A model generated the notes under the pieces. That model was given only the letters and a program-made list of their open reading frames with translations. It was not told the origin of the DNA and searched no databases. Below, piece by piece: positions 49,542 to 58,692 of a stretch of DNA of 64,000 nucleotides. Positions within the stretch are counted from its first letter, which is position 1, and each line of letters begins with the position of its first letter. This DNA is from JAFECT01 sp964432415 (GTDB lineage Bacteria; Pseudomonadota; Alphaproteobacteria; Caulobacterales; Caulobacteraceae). The translations under genes were made by a program, and so were the position numbers. Location: positions 25,975-89,974 of the forward strand of contig CAYSNW010000010.1 in the NCBI GenBank assembly GCA_964432415.1. The letters are read 5' to 3'.

Positions 49542-50378
49542 ATGTCTTCCCAGCGTGAGGCGTCCACCAAGCGGGTCAGCGCACCCGCCATAACCGCGCG
49601 CAAGGGCGGTGAGCCGATCGTCTGCCTGACCGCCTACACCGCCCCCATGGCCGAGATTCTCGACCCCCATTGCGACCTGCTGCTGGTGGGCGATTCCGTG
49701 GGCATGGTGGTGCACGGCCTGCCGGATACGGTGGGCGTGACCCTGGAGATGATGATCCTGCACGGCCAGGCGGTGATGCGCGCGTCGCGCCGCGCCATGG
49801 TCGTGGTGGACATGCCCTTCGGCTCCTACGAGGCCAGCCCGGAGCAGGCCTTCGCCAACGCCACGCGCCTGCTCAAGGAGACCGGCTGTCAGGCGGTCAA
49901 GCTGGAGAGCGGCCCGGCGGTGGCCGAGACCGTCGCCTTCCTGGTCCGCCGCGGCATTCCGGTCATGGGTCACGTGGGCCTCAGGCCCCAGGCCATCAAC
50001 GTCGACGGCGCCTTCCGCGCCAAGGGCCGCACCGAGGACGAGCGCACCCGGGTCCTGGCGGAGGCCGAGGCCACCGCCGACGCCGGCGCCTTCGCCATCG
50101 TGGTCGAGGGCGTGGCCGAGGGCCTGGCGCGCGAGATCACCGAGGCGGTCGCTGTCCCCACCATCGGAATCGGCGCCTCGGTCGCCTGCGACGGACAGAT
50201 TCTGGTCACCGACGACATGCTGGGCCTGTTCGACTGGACGCCCAAGTTCGTGCGCCGCTACGCCGACCTGCGCGGCGAGATCTCACAGGCCGTCGGGGCC
50301 TGGGCCGGGGATGTTCGCGCGCGCCGTTTTCCGGCCGAGGCGGAGACCTATTTCGCTCATAAGTCGACGGCAGGCTGA
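49542..50378 (+). CDS. panB: 3-methyl-2-oxobutanoate hydroxymethyltransferase
   Basis: 278 residues; converts 2-ketoisovalerate and 5,10-methylene-THF to ketopantoate, first step of pantothenate synthesis. Family motifs: LTAYTAPMAEILD, LLVGDSVGMVVHG (metal-binding Asp), VVVDMPFGSYE, VKLESG, VMGHVGLRPQ and the catalytic Glu in IVVEGVAEGLA. Complete. Confidence 0.96.
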   Translation: MSSQREASTKRVSAPAITARKGGEPIVCLTAYTAPMAEILDPHCDLLLVGDSVGMVVHGLPDTVGVTLEMMILHGQAVMRASRRAMVVVDMPFGSYEASPEQAFANATRLLKETGCQAVKLESGPAVAETVAFLVRRGIPVMGHVGLRPQAINVDGAFRAKGRTEDERTRVLAEAEATADAGAFAIVVEGVAEGLAREITEAVAVPTIGIGASVACDGQILVTDDMLGLFDWTPKFVRRYADLRGEISQAVGAWAGDVRARRFPAEAETYFAHKSTAG

Positions 50379-50454
50379 GCCGCGTTGCGGGGCGGGCCGC
50401 GAGGCTATAGGTTCGCGGCGGATTTCCAACTGGCGCCCCGGGGAGCGCGTTTTC

Positions 50455-51192
50455 GTGAGCGATTTTTTCAACGAGGTCGAAGAAGAGCTGCGCGCCGATC
50501 AGGTGCGCGCCCTGACCCGTAAGTACACCCCCCACGCCATCGCGGCGCTGGCGGTCATCGTCGTCGGAACGGGAGCCCTGTGGGGTTACACCGTCTGGCG
50601 CGACAAGAGCGCGGCCCACGCCTCGGAGGCCTACGACCGCGGCCTGAAGGCGGCGCAGATCGGCGACCGGGCCGGCGCGGCGGCGGCCTTCGCCGACGCG
50701 GCCAAGTCCGGCTCGGCGGCCTACAAGTCGCTGGCCCTGATGCAGGAAGCCGCGATCGAGATGGACCAGGACCATACCGACCAGGCGATCAAGGACTTCG
50801 ACGCGGCCGCCGACGCCGCCTCGTCCCCGATTCTGCAGGACGCCGCCCGCCTCAAAGCCGCCTTTCTGCTGATGGACAAGGGCGACTACCCTGCCATCGA
50901 GAAGCGGCTGAAACCGTTGACCGTCAAAGGCCGCCCCTTCGTCCCGACCGCCACGGAAGCCTTGGCCTTCGCCAAGATGATGAACGGCGACACCAAGGGC
51001 GCGCGCGCCGACTTCTCGTCCCTGGTGCTGATGCTTGACGCGCCCCAGGACATCCAGGAGCGTTCCAAGGCGGCGGTCAAAATGATCGACGACGGCCAGG
51101 CCGGCCAGCTCAAGGCCATCGTCAAGGCACAGTCCGCCCTTCCGCCGATGCCGGCGCAGGGCCCCATTCCTCCCGGAGCCTCGCCGCAATGA
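50455..51192 (+). CDS. Membrane-anchored TPR protein (YfgM-like), partner of BamB gene
   Basis: 245 residues from a GTG with GGGAG upstream. A short cytosolic N-terminus (SDFFNEVEEELRADQVRAL), one membrane segment (IAALAVIVVGTGALWGYTVW) and a helical TPR-like periplasmic domain (AYDRGLKAAQIGDRAGAAAA). The YfgM pattern beside bamB is conserved widely; YfgM works with the PpiD/SecYEG periplasmic chaperone network. Overlaps bamB (ATGA). Confidence 0.82.
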   Translation: MSDFFNEVEEELRADQVRALTRKYTPHAIAALAVIVVGTGALWGYTVWRDKSAAHASEAYDRGLKAAQIGDRAGAAAAFADAAKSGSAAYKSLALMQEAAIEMDQDHTDQAIKDFDAAADAASSPILQDAARLKAAFLLMDKGDYPAIEKRLKPLTVKGRPFVPTATEALAFAKMMNGDTKGARADFSSLVLMLDAPQDIQERSKAAVKMIDDGQAGQLKAIVKAQSALPPMPAQGPIPPGASPQ

Positions 51193-52559
51193 CCAGCTTT
51201 TCCAGGATCGTCACGGCGGGTGTTCTCTGCCTGGCGCTCGGTGCGTGCGGCACGCTCGAGAAGGTCAACCCGTTCCACAAGACCGGCCCGAAGATCGCCG
51301 CCGCCAAGGGCGAGCGCATCCCGGTCCTGAGCTTCGACCAGACGGTCAAGCCGGCCGACGCCCTGGCCGGCGTGGGCTTCCAGTATCCGGCCGCGACGCC
51401 GGTGGCGGCCTGGCCGCTGCCGGGCGGCACGCCCGAACAGGCGGTCGAGAACGTCGACGCCGCGCCCCTGCTGGCCGTGGCCTGGAAGCGCGACGTCGGC
51501 GAGGGCTCCGCCCGCAAGAGCGAGGTGACCGCCCCGCCGGTGGCCGTGGACGGCAAGATCTTCACCCTGGACGGCGAGGCCGGCGTCACCGCCACCGACG
51601 CCAAGTCCGGCGCGCGCGTCTGGCACGTCAACCTCAAGCCCAAGAGCAAGCGCGACAAGGAAGCCTTCGGCGGCGGCCTGGCCGTGTCCGAGGGCAAGGT
51701 CTACGTCACCTCCGGCTTCCGCTTCATCGCCGCGCTCGACGCCTCCGACGGCAAGACCGTCTGGCACAAGACCGTCGAGGCCCCGATCCATGGCGCCCCG
51801 ACCGTCGCCAACGGCCGCGTCTATGCGGTGGACGTCGACAACCAGATCGTCGCCTTCGACATCGCCACCGGCGAGCAGAGCTGGTCCTACCAGGCCATCG
51901 TCGAATCCGCGCGCATCCTGAAGTCCTCCAGCCCCGCGATCAGCGGCGAGCAGATCGTCGCCCCCTTCTCGTCGGGCGAACTGGTCTCGCTGCGCACCAA
52001 CAACGGCAATGTGCTGTGGGAAGACTCGCTCTCGCGCGCCAGCCGCACCAACGCCCTGTCGGAAATCCGCGACATCCCGGGCCGCCCGGTGATCTATCGC
52101 GGCGAGGTCTATGCCGCGAGCCAGTCCGGCGTCTTCGCCGCCGTCGACCTGCGCTCGGGCGCCACGCGCTGGGAACTGCCCATCGCCAGCGTCAACACCC
52201 CCTGGGCCGCGGGCGACGTGGTTTATGTGGTGTCCAAGGCCGGCGAGGTGATCGCCATCAACCGTGACTCCGGTCAGGTCTACTGGGTCTCGGACCTGAA
52301 CAAGAACCGGGTGCGCAAGGAGGGCGGCTTCGCCCGCATGGGCCGTCACGAGGTCCGCCCGATCTGGACCGGCCCGATCCTGTCCGGCGACCGCCTGCTG
52401 CTGGTCAACAACTGGGGTGAGCTGGTGTCGCTGGACGCCCACACCGGCGCCGAGAACAAGAGCATCAAGATCGGCGACGGCGCCTTCATCAGCCCGATCG
52501 CCTATGACGGCATGATCTACGTCATGAGCGACGACGCCAACCTGATCGCCATCAAGTAG
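51189..52559 (+). CDS. bamB: Outer membrane protein assembly factor BamB
   Basis: 456 residues. Lipoprotein signal with lipobox LGACG (Cys lipidation). The rest is an eight-bladed PQQ-like beta-propeller: repeated blade elements GKIFTLDGEAGVTATDAKSG, GRVYAVDVDNQIVAFDIATG, GEVIAINRDSGQVYWVSDL and DRLLLVNNWGELVSLDAHTG. Part of the BAM complex at the outer membrane. A strong terminator separates it from der. Confidence 0.92.
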   Translation: MTSFSRIVTAGVLCLALGACGTLEKVNPFHKTGPKIAAAKGERIPVLSFDQTVKPADALAGVGFQYPAATPVAAWPLPGGTPEQAVENVDAAPLLAVAWKRDVGEGSARKSEVTAPPVAVDGKIFTLDGEAGVTATDAKSGARVWHVNLKPKSKRDKEAFGGGLAVSEGKVYVTSGFRFIAALDASDGKTVWHKTVEAPIHGAPTVANGRVYAVDVDNQIVAFDIATGEQSWSYQAIVESARILKSSSPAISGEQIVAPFSSGELVSLRTNNGNVLWEDSLSRASRTNALSEIRDIPGRPVIYRGEVYAASQSGVFAAVDLRSGATRWELPIASVNTPWAAGDVVYVVSKAGEVIAINRDSGQVYWVSDLNKNRVRKEGGFARMGRHEVRPIWTGPILSGDRLLLVNNWGELVSLDAHTGAENKSIKIGDGAFISPIAYDGMIYVMSDDANLIAIK

Positions 52560-52608
52560 GACGCGCACCGATCGTGGGTTCGCCTTCTTGCGAGCCCTGT
52601 AGTAAGAG

Positions 52609-52644
52609 AGCGCCCCCGTTTCGCACGGGGGCGCTTTCGCTTTT
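52609..52644 (+). terminator. Intrinsic terminator after bamB
   Basis: AGCGCCCCCGT-TTCGC-ACGGGGGCGCT, an 11-base-pair perfect stem with a five-base loop, is followed by TTCGCTTTT. It lies 50 bases after the bamB stop and immediately before the der leader. Confidence 0.85.
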
Positions 52645-52662
52645 GAAGGACACCCGCCAGCC

Positions 52663-54123
52663 ATGGCGCTGAAGATCGCCATCGTCGGACGGCCCAATGT
52701 GGGCAAGTCGACCCTGTTCAACCGCCTCGCGGGCAAGAAGCTCGCGATCGTGGACGATCGCCCGGGCGTCACCCGCGACCGCCGCTACGCCTCCGGCAAG
52801 CTCGGCGACATGGACCTGCAACTGATCGACACCGCCGGTTTCGAGGACGTCGACGACGAGAGCCTGGAATCGCGCATGCGCCAGGGCACCGAAAAGGCCG
52901 TGGACGAGGCGGACGTGGCCCTGCTGGTCATGGACGCGCGCGAGGGCGTCGTCGCGCTCGACACCATCTTCGCCGAGATCCTGCGCCGCAAGAACAAGCC
53001 GGTGATCCTCATCGCCAACAAGGCGGAGAGCAAGGCGGCCGACGCCGGGGTCAACGAGGCCTGGACCATGGGCTTCGGCGAGCCGCTGGCGCTCTCGGCC
53101 GAGCACGGCGAAGGCATGGCCGATCTTTACCAGGCCCTGTCCGGACACGTGGCCGAGGCCGAGGCGCGCGAGGCCGCCGCCCGCGAAGCCGCCTGGCGCG
53201 AGCCGGTCGAGGGCGAGGAAGAGCCGGACGTCAATCCCGAGATCCCGATCCGCATCGCCATCGTGGGTCGGCCCAACGCGGGCAAGTCCACCCTGGTCAA
53301 CCGCCTGATCGGCGAGGAGCGCATGCTGACCGGCCCCGAGGCCGGGATCACCCGCGACGCCGTGCCGGTGGACTGGGAGTACGGCGGGCGCAAGATCCGT
53401 CTGGTCGACACCGCGGGGCTCCGGCGCAAGGCGCGCATCCACGAGAAGCTCGAGAAGCTGTCCACTGCCGACGCCATCCGCGCCATCACCTTCGCCGAGG
53501 TGGTGGTCCTGGTCATGGACGTGGACAACGCCTTCGACACCCAGGACCTGCAGATCGCCGACCTGGTCGAGCGCGAGGGCCGGGCCCTGGTCTATTGCGT
53601 CTCCAAGTTCGACACGGTCGAGGACCCGTCCGCGCGGCTCAAGGTTCTGCATGAGACCGCCGAGACCAAGCTGCCCCAGCTGCGCGGCGCGGCGCTCGTC
53701 GCGCTCTCGGCCCAGACGGGGCGGGGCCTGGACCGGCTGATGCCGGCCATCGTCAAGACCCACAAGAACTGGTCGACCAAGATCAAGACCCGGGACCTGA
53801 ACGACTGGATGGCCATGGCCGTGCAGAGGCACCCGCCGCCGGCGGTCGACGGCAAGCGCATCAAGCCCAAGTACATGGCCCAGACCAAGGCGCGTCCGCC
53901 GACATTCGTGCTGTTCGCCTCGCGGGCTTCGCACCTGCCGGAGAGCTATCGGCGCTACCTGATCAACTCCCTGCGCACCAGCTTCGACATGCCGGGCGTG
54001 CCGATCCGCGTGACCATCAAGGCCAACACCGGCAACGATCCGAACAACCCGGACAGCGCCGAGAACCAGCGCGCCGCCAGCTTCAAGGCGCGCCGGCCGC
54101 AGACCATCAGGAAACGGCGCTAA
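52663..54123 (+). CDS. der: Ribosome-associated GTPase Der (EngA)
   Basis: 486 residues with two tandem GTPase domains and a C-terminal KH-like domain. First G1 GRPNVGKSTLFNRL, G3 DTAGF, G4 NKAE; second G1 GRPNAGKSTLVNRL, G3 DTAGLRRKARI, G4 SKFD. The KH domain begins around LNDWMAMAVQRHPPP. Needed for 50S subunit assembly. Ends with a basic tail (KARRPQTIRKRR). Confidence 0.96.
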   Translation: MALKIAIVGRPNVGKSTLFNRLAGKKLAIVDDRPGVTRDRRYASGKLGDMDLQLIDTAGFEDVDDESLESRMRQGTEKAVDEADVALLVMDAREGVVALDTIFAEILRRKNKPVILIANKAESKAADAGVNEAWTMGFGEPLALSAEHGEGMADLYQALSGHVAEAEAREAAAREAAWREPVEGEEEPDVNPEIPIRIAIVGRPNAGKSTLVNRLIGEERMLTGPEAGITRDAVPVDWEYGGRKIRLVDTAGLRRKARIHEKLEKLSTADAIRAITFAEVVVLVMDVDNAFDTQDLQIADLVEREGRALVYCVSKFDTVEDPSARLKVLHETAETKLPQLRGAALVALSAQTGRGLDRLMPAIVKTHKNWSTKIKTRDLNDWMAMAVQRHPPPAVDGKRIKPKYMAQTKARPPTFVLFASRASHLPESYRRYLINSLRTSFDMPGVPIRVTIKANTGNDPNNPDSAENQRAASFKARRPQTIRKRR

Positions 54124-54135
54124 GCTACTGAAATA

Positions 54136-54885
54136 TCAGGCGTGAGCCCGCTCACGCCACTCGTAGAAGTTCACCGTCTCCCGCGGCGGATCGCGGTCGG
54201 GGCGCGCCAGCTCGAGCACCAGCGGTGTGACCTCCTCCGGCGTCGGCAGGGTGTTGGGATCCTCCCCCGGAAAAGCCTCGGCGCGCATGCGCGTGCGGAT
54301 CGGACCGGGGTTCAGGATGGCGGCGCGCATGGGGGTGTTCTCCACCTCGTCGGCCCAGCAGCGCACCAGCGCCTCCAGCCCCGCCTTGGTCGCTGCGTAT
54401 CCGCCCCAGAAGGCCCGCGGCTTCACCGCCACGCCGGAAGAGAAGAACACCGCCCGCCCGGCGTCGGATTCCCTGAGCAGCGGCTCGAAGGAGCGGATCA
54501 GCCGGTAGGCCGAGGTCAGGTTGACCGACACCACCTTGGCCCAGTCGCGCGGGTCCATGTGCGAGACCGGGGTCATGACCCCCAGGCCCGCCGCGGCATG
54601 GACCACGATGTCCACCTTCTTGAAGCGATCGAACAGCGCGCCCCCCAGCCGGTCGATGGCCCCACCGTCCACAAGGTCGAAGGGCGTCAGCGTCGCGTGC
54701 TCGCCGGTGGCCGAGAAGATGTCGTCGTCCAGCTCCTCCAGCCCGCCCTGGGTGCGGGCGGCGGCGACCACGTGGGCGCCGGCCCGGGCGAGGGCGAGGG
54801 CCGAGGCGCGGCCGATACCACGCGAGGCGCCGGTGACCAGCGCGATGCGGCCGGCGAAGGGGGAGGGGGCTTGGGAATCCGTCAT
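54136..54885 (-). CDS. SDR family oxidoreductase
   Basis: 249 residues. Classical SDR: VTGASRGIGRASALALA (NAD(P)-binding), VHAAAG instead of NNAG, and the catalytic YAATKAG. Substrate unknown. Convergent with der; separated from purF by a palindromic repeat. Confidence 0.9.
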   Translation of the reverse strand: MTDSQAPSPFAGRIALVTGASRGIGRASALALARAGAHVVAAARTQGGLEELDDDIFSATGEHATLTPFDLVDGGAIDRLGGALFDRFKKVDIVVHAAAGLGVMTPVSHMDPRDWAKVVSVNLTSAYRLIRSFEPLLRESDAGRAVFFSSGVAVKPRAFWGGYAATKAGLEALVRCWADEVENTPMRAAILNPGPIRTRMRAEAFPGEDPNTLPTPEEVTPLVLELARPDRDPPRETVNFYEWRERAHA

Positions 54886-54939
54886 GGCGGGGTGTGTAGC
54901 GTCAAGTTTCAGCGAGGGCGACAGTCCAATCCCCTAATC

Positions 54940-55049
54940 GTCATCCCACGGTCGGCCGAAGGCCGATCCGGGGGACCCAAGCCGGGTTCGAAGCTGTCTG
55001 GAAGGTCGTCTGGGCCCCCGGATCTCGCTGCGTGAGACCATGGGATGAC
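54940..55049. repeat. Intergenic palindromic repeat of the rsmB type
   Basis: Left arm GTCATCCCACGGTC and GATCCGGGGGACCCA; the right arm in reverse complement gives GTCATCCCATGGTC and GATCCGGGGGCCCA. The 110-base element fills most of the gap between the SDR gene and purF. It shares the GTCATCC tip and GGGGACCCA element with the copy inside rsmB. Confidence 0.72.
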
Positions 55050-55060
55050 AGAAATTCTTG

Positions 55061-56563
55061 TTACGCGCTCATCAGCAGCGACAACTGCTTGTCCACCCCG
55101 TCCTGATCCAGCCCCTCGGCGATCTCGCGGTCGAGCAGGCGGGTGGGGTAGTCGCCGGTGAAGTAGTGGTCGGTGAACTGGGGCGACTGGGGGTCGCGGG
55201 GGCCGGCGCCCATGGCGTCGTACAGGCCCTCCACCGACAGGAAGCCCAGGGTGTCGACCTCCAGCTCCCGGCGCATTTCCTCGAGCGTCTTGGTGGCGGC
55301 CAGCAGCTTGTCGCGGTCGGGCATGTCGATGCCGTAGAAGTCGGGCCACTTGATCGGCGGCGAGGCGGAGCGCAGGTGCACTTCCTTGGCGCCGGCCTCG
55401 CGCACCATGCGCACGATCTTGACTGAGGTGGTGCCGCGCACGATCGAGTCGTCGATCAGCACCACCCGCTTGCCCTGCAGCGCCGCGCGGTTGGGGCTGT
55501 GCTTCATGCGCACGCCCAGTTCGCGCACGCCCTGGGTCGGCTGGATGAAGGTGCGGCCGATGTAGTGGTTGCGGATGATGCCCATCTCGAACGGCAGGCC
55601 CGCCTCCTGGGCGTAGCCCAGCGCCGCCGGCACCCCGGAGTCGGGCACGGGAACCACGATGTCGGCCTCGGTCGGAAATTCCCGCGCCAGGCGCGCGCCC
55701 ATCTTCTTGCGCACGTCGTAGATCGAGCGGCCGTTCACCATCGAGTCCGGGCGCGAGAAATAGACGTATTCGAACAGGCAGGGCCGGGCCTTGGCGGCGG
55801 GGAAGGGGCGGATCGACTCGATGCCGCTCTCGTCGATGATCACCACCTCGCCGTGCTCGATGTCGCGCACGAAGCGGGCGCCGATCATGTCGAGCGCGCA
55901 GGTCTCCGACGCCAGCACGTGCTTGCCGCCGAGGTCGCCCAGCACCAGGGGCCGGATGCCCAGGGGATCGCGGGCGCCGATCATCTTCTTGTTGGTCATG
56001 GCGACCAGGGCATAGGCGCCCTCGATGGCCGAAAGGGCGTCGACGAAGCGGTCCAGCACCCGGGCTTTGCGTGAGCGGGCGATCAGATGCAGGATCACCT
56101 CGCTGTCCGAGGTCGACTGGAAGATGGCGCCTTCGCCCACCAGCTCGGAGCGCAGGGCCAGGAAGTTGGTCAGGTTGCCGTTGTGGGCCAGCGCGATGCC
56201 GCCGCTGTCCAGATCCGCGAACATCGGCTGGATGTTGCGCGCAAAGGAGCCGCCTGACGTCGAATAGCGGGTGTGGCCGATGGCCTGGCGTCCGGGCAGG
56301 CGCTGGACCAGGTCGGCGCCGGTGAAGGCGTCGCCCACCAGGCCGGTGTGGCGTTCGGTGAAGAAGCGCTGGCCGTCGGAGGCGGCGATGCCGCAGGCCT
56401 CCTGGCCGCGATGCTGCAGGGCGTGCAGGCCCAGCGCCGTGACCGCCGACGCGTCGCGCACCCCGAACACGCCGAACACGCCGCACTCCAGCCTGGGCCG
56501 GTCGTCGTCGGGATCGCGCGGCGCGATCGGGTCAATGAACTCGCGGTGGATCGACTGGGTCAT
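55061..56563 (-). CDS. purF: Amidophosphoribosyltransferase
   Basis: 500 residues; catalyses the first step of purine synthesis (PRPP plus glutamine to phosphoribosylamine). A propeptide of 26 residues precedes the catalytic Cys (LE-CGVFGVFG, C27), which is the N-terminus after maturation. Ntn-type glutaminase then PRTase with VVLIDDSIVRGTTS. With guaB and guaA, a third purine gene in the window. Overlaps cvpA (ATGA). Confidence 0.96.
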   Translation of the reverse strand: MTQSIHREFIDPIAPRDPDDDRPRLECGVFGVFGVRDASAVTALGLHALQHRGQEACGIAASDGQRFFTERHTGLVGDAFTGADLVQRLPGRQAIGHTRYSTSGGSFARNIQPMFADLDSGGIALAHNGNLTNFLALRSELVGEGAIFQSTSDSEVILHLIARSRKARVLDRFVDALSAIEGAYALVAMTNKKMIGARDPLGIRPLVLGDLGGKHVLASETCALDMIGARFVRDIEHGEVVIIDESGIESIRPFPAAKARPCLFEYVYFSRPDSMVNGRSIYDVRKKMGARLAREFPTEADIVVPVPDSGVPAALGYAQEAGLPFEMGIIRNHYIGRTFIQPTQGVRELGVRMKHSPNRAALQGKRVVLIDDSIVRGTTSVKIVRMVREAGAKEVHLRSASPPIKWPDFYGIDMPDRDKLLAATKTLEEMRRELEVDTLGFLSVEGLYDAMGAGPRDPQSPQFTDHYFTGDYPTRLLDREIAEGLDQDGVDKQLSLLMSA

Positions 56564-57213
56564 CGGGACTTCTCCACCAGCGCGTCCAGCTTTGCGCGCT
56601 GGTGCTGGTCATAGGCGTGCCCGCGCTTAGGGGGAGATTGCGGCCTCGACGTGGCCTGCGCCGGCTTGATCGGCTTGTCCGAGGCGCCCTGGCGCACCGA
56701 GGCCTCGACCTTGGGCGCGACCTGGTCGGCCAGCTTGGCGCCGGCGGGCAGCACCGCCTGGATCATCTTGGCCGCGGCCGCCGAGACCGGGAACAGGGCC
56801 GCGTGGCGGAACCAGCCGGGCGTGCGGTTTGCGGGGGTGAAGGCGGCCAGGAACAGGTGCAGAATCCCGATCACCACCAGGCCGCGCACGACGCCGACGC
56901 TCAGGCCCACAAAGCGGTCGACGCCGCCCAGGCCGTCGGCCTGACGCATCTTTTCCGACACCGCGCGGCCCAGCGCATGGACGCCCAGGTAGACGGCCAC
57001 GAACACGATCACCAGGGCGGCGACGGTGCCGACCCAGGCCGGATTGATGAAATGGCGGAACAGGGGGCCGGTCAGCGGCAGGGCGAAGGCCGCCGCCAGG
57101 ATCGAGACCAGCATGGCGACCAGGGTCACCACCTCGCGGGCGCCGCCGCGGAAGAAGCCCACGGCCGCCGACACCAACACCACCAGCAGGATGACGATAT
57201 CGGCGAGGGTCAT
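56560..57213 (-). CDS. cvpA: CvpA family membrane protein
   Basis: 217 residues with four to five hydrophobic segments (ADIVILLVVLVSAAVGFFRG; VVTLVAMLVSILAAAFAL; WVGTVAALVIVFVAVYLGVH; FVGLSVGVVRGLVVIGILHL) and a Pro/Lys-rich C-tail. The CvpA family is commonly next to purF; its job may be in envelope or colicin V production. Four-base overlap with purF and 10 bases from radA. Confidence 0.9.
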   Translation of the reverse strand: MTLADIVILLVVLVSAAVGFFRGGAREVVTLVAMLVSILAAAFALPLTGPLFRHFINPAWVGTVAALVIVFVAVYLGVHALGRAVSEKMRQADGLGGVDRFVGLSVGVVRGLVVIGILHLFLAAFTPANRTPGWFRHAALFPVSAAAAKMIQAVLPAGAKLADQVAPKVEASVRQGASDKPIKPAQATSRPQSPPKRGHAYDQHQRAKLDALVEKSR

Positions 57214-57223
57214 GGCCTTTTCC

Positions 57224-58594
57224 TTACGCTTTCCAGTCCTCGTCGCCGATGCGGCGCACCGCCTCGGCCAGGCGCGCCACCCCCGAAACCGGGAAGGGCG
57301 CGGTCTCCTTCGCCGCCATGGGGCCCAGCGCACGGTCGAAGCCCAGCTTGGCGGCCTCCTTCATGCGCGTCTCCATGCGGCCCACCGGGCGGATCTCGCC
57401 CGACAGGCTGACCTCGCCGAACACGACGCAGCCCTGGGGCAGCGGAATGTCCAGCGCCGAGGAGGCCAGCGCCGCCGCCGCCGCCAGGTCGGCGGCCGGC
57501 TCGTTGATGCGCAGGCCACCGGCGACGTTCAGGTAGACGTCGCGCTGGCCGAAGCCAAGCCCGCACCGCGCCTCCAGCACGGCCAGCACCATGGCCAGCC
57601 GTCCCGAATCCCATCCTACCACGGCCCGGCGCGGGGTTCCGTAGGCGGACGGCGCCACCAGGGCCTGGAATTCCACCAGCACGGGGCGCGAGCCCTCGAT
57701 GCCGGCGAACACCGCTGCGCCGGCCGCCCGCTCGCCGCCTTCGCCCAGGAACAGGGCCGACGGGTTGGGCACCTCGCGCAGGCCCGCGTCGCTCATCTCG
57801 AACACCCCGATCTCGTCGGTGGCGCCGAAGCGGTTCTTGGCCGCGCGCAGGATGCGGAACGGATAGCCGCGCTCGCCCTCGAAGGAGAGCACCGCGTCGA
57901 CCATGTGCTCGACCACCCGGGGGCCCGCGATCTGGCCGTCCTTGGTGACGTGACCGACCAGGATCACGGCGGTGGACTGCTTCTTGGCCAGGCGCACCAG
58001 CTCGCTGCAGCAGGCGCGCACCTGGGTGACCGAGCCCGGGCCGCTTTCGACCGCGTCGCTCCACAGGGTCTGGATCGAGTCGATCACCACCAGGTCGAAC
58101 TTCTCGCGCTTCAGGGCGTCGAGGATGTCGCGCAGCGCCGTTTCGGCCGCAAGCTTCACCGGCGCCTGGGCCAGGCCCATGCGGGCCGCGCGCGAGCGGA
58201 TCTGCTCGATGGCCTCCTCGCCCGAGACGTAGGCCACGTTGGCCCCGGCCAGGGCCGCCTGGCCGCAGACCTGCAGCAGCAGGGTGGACTTGCCCACGCC
58301 GGGGTCGCCGGCCAGCAGGATGGCGGATCCGGGCACCACGCCCCCGCCGCAGACCCGGTCGAATTCCGCCGAGCCGGTGGCGATGCGCAGGGGCGGCGGG
58401 GTCTCGCTGAGCAGGCCTTCGAAGTTAAGGCCGCGCGATTTGGTCGCCTTGGTCGGCGCCAGGGCGCCCGGGGGCCGGGCGGAGGCTTCCTCCGCCAGGG
58501 TGTTCCACGACCCGCAGGCGTCGCAGCGGCCGGACCACTTGGCATGGACCCCGCCGCAGGACTGGCAGACGTAGATCGCGCCGTCGCGGGCCAT
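57224..58594 (-). CDS. radA: DNA repair protein RadA (Sms)
   Basis: 456 residues from the ATG of MARDG (a GTG three codons upstream is an alternative). N-terminal zinc finger CxxC...CxxC (CQSCGGVHAKWSGRCDACGS), Walker A GDPGVGKSTLL, the RadA-specific KNRFG motif and a Lon-protease-like C-terminal domain. Processes recombination intermediates. First gene of radA-cvpA-purF. Confidence 0.94.
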   Translation of the reverse strand: MARDGAIYVCQSCGGVHAKWSGRCDACGSWNTLAEEASARPPGALAPTKATKSRGLNFEGLLSETPPPLRIATGSAEFDRVCGGGVVPGSAILLAGDPGVGKSTLLLQVCGQAALAGANVAYVSGEEAIEQIRSRAARMGLAQAPVKLAAETALRDILDALKREKFDLVVIDSIQTLWSDAVESGPGSVTQVRACCSELVRLAKKQSTAVILVGHVTKDGQIAGPRVVEHMVDAVLSFEGERGYPFRILRAAKNRFGATDEIGVFEMSDAGLREVPNPSALFLGEGGERAAGAAVFAGIEGSRPVLVEFQALVAPSAYGTPRRAVVGWDSGRLAMVLAVLEARCGLGFGQRDVYLNVAGGLRINEPAADLAAAAALASSALDIPLPQGCVVFGEVSLSGEIRPVGRMETRMKEAAKLGFDRALGPMAAKETAPFPVSGVARLAEAVRRIGDEDWKA

Positions 58595-58692
58595 GGCGAA
58601 CACACTTCAAACAGGGGAGAGGCCGAACGAGCGCCCAGTTTCCTCCGATTCGGCGTCAGGAACGGACGCAACGTCCCTGAAGGATCACCGGC

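Noticed and set aside
54909..56486. A long Arg-rich frame on the same strand as purF
   Set aside because: Composition is that of an out-of-frame translation (Arg/Gly/Pro-rich); purF in the other frame has all catalytic motifs.
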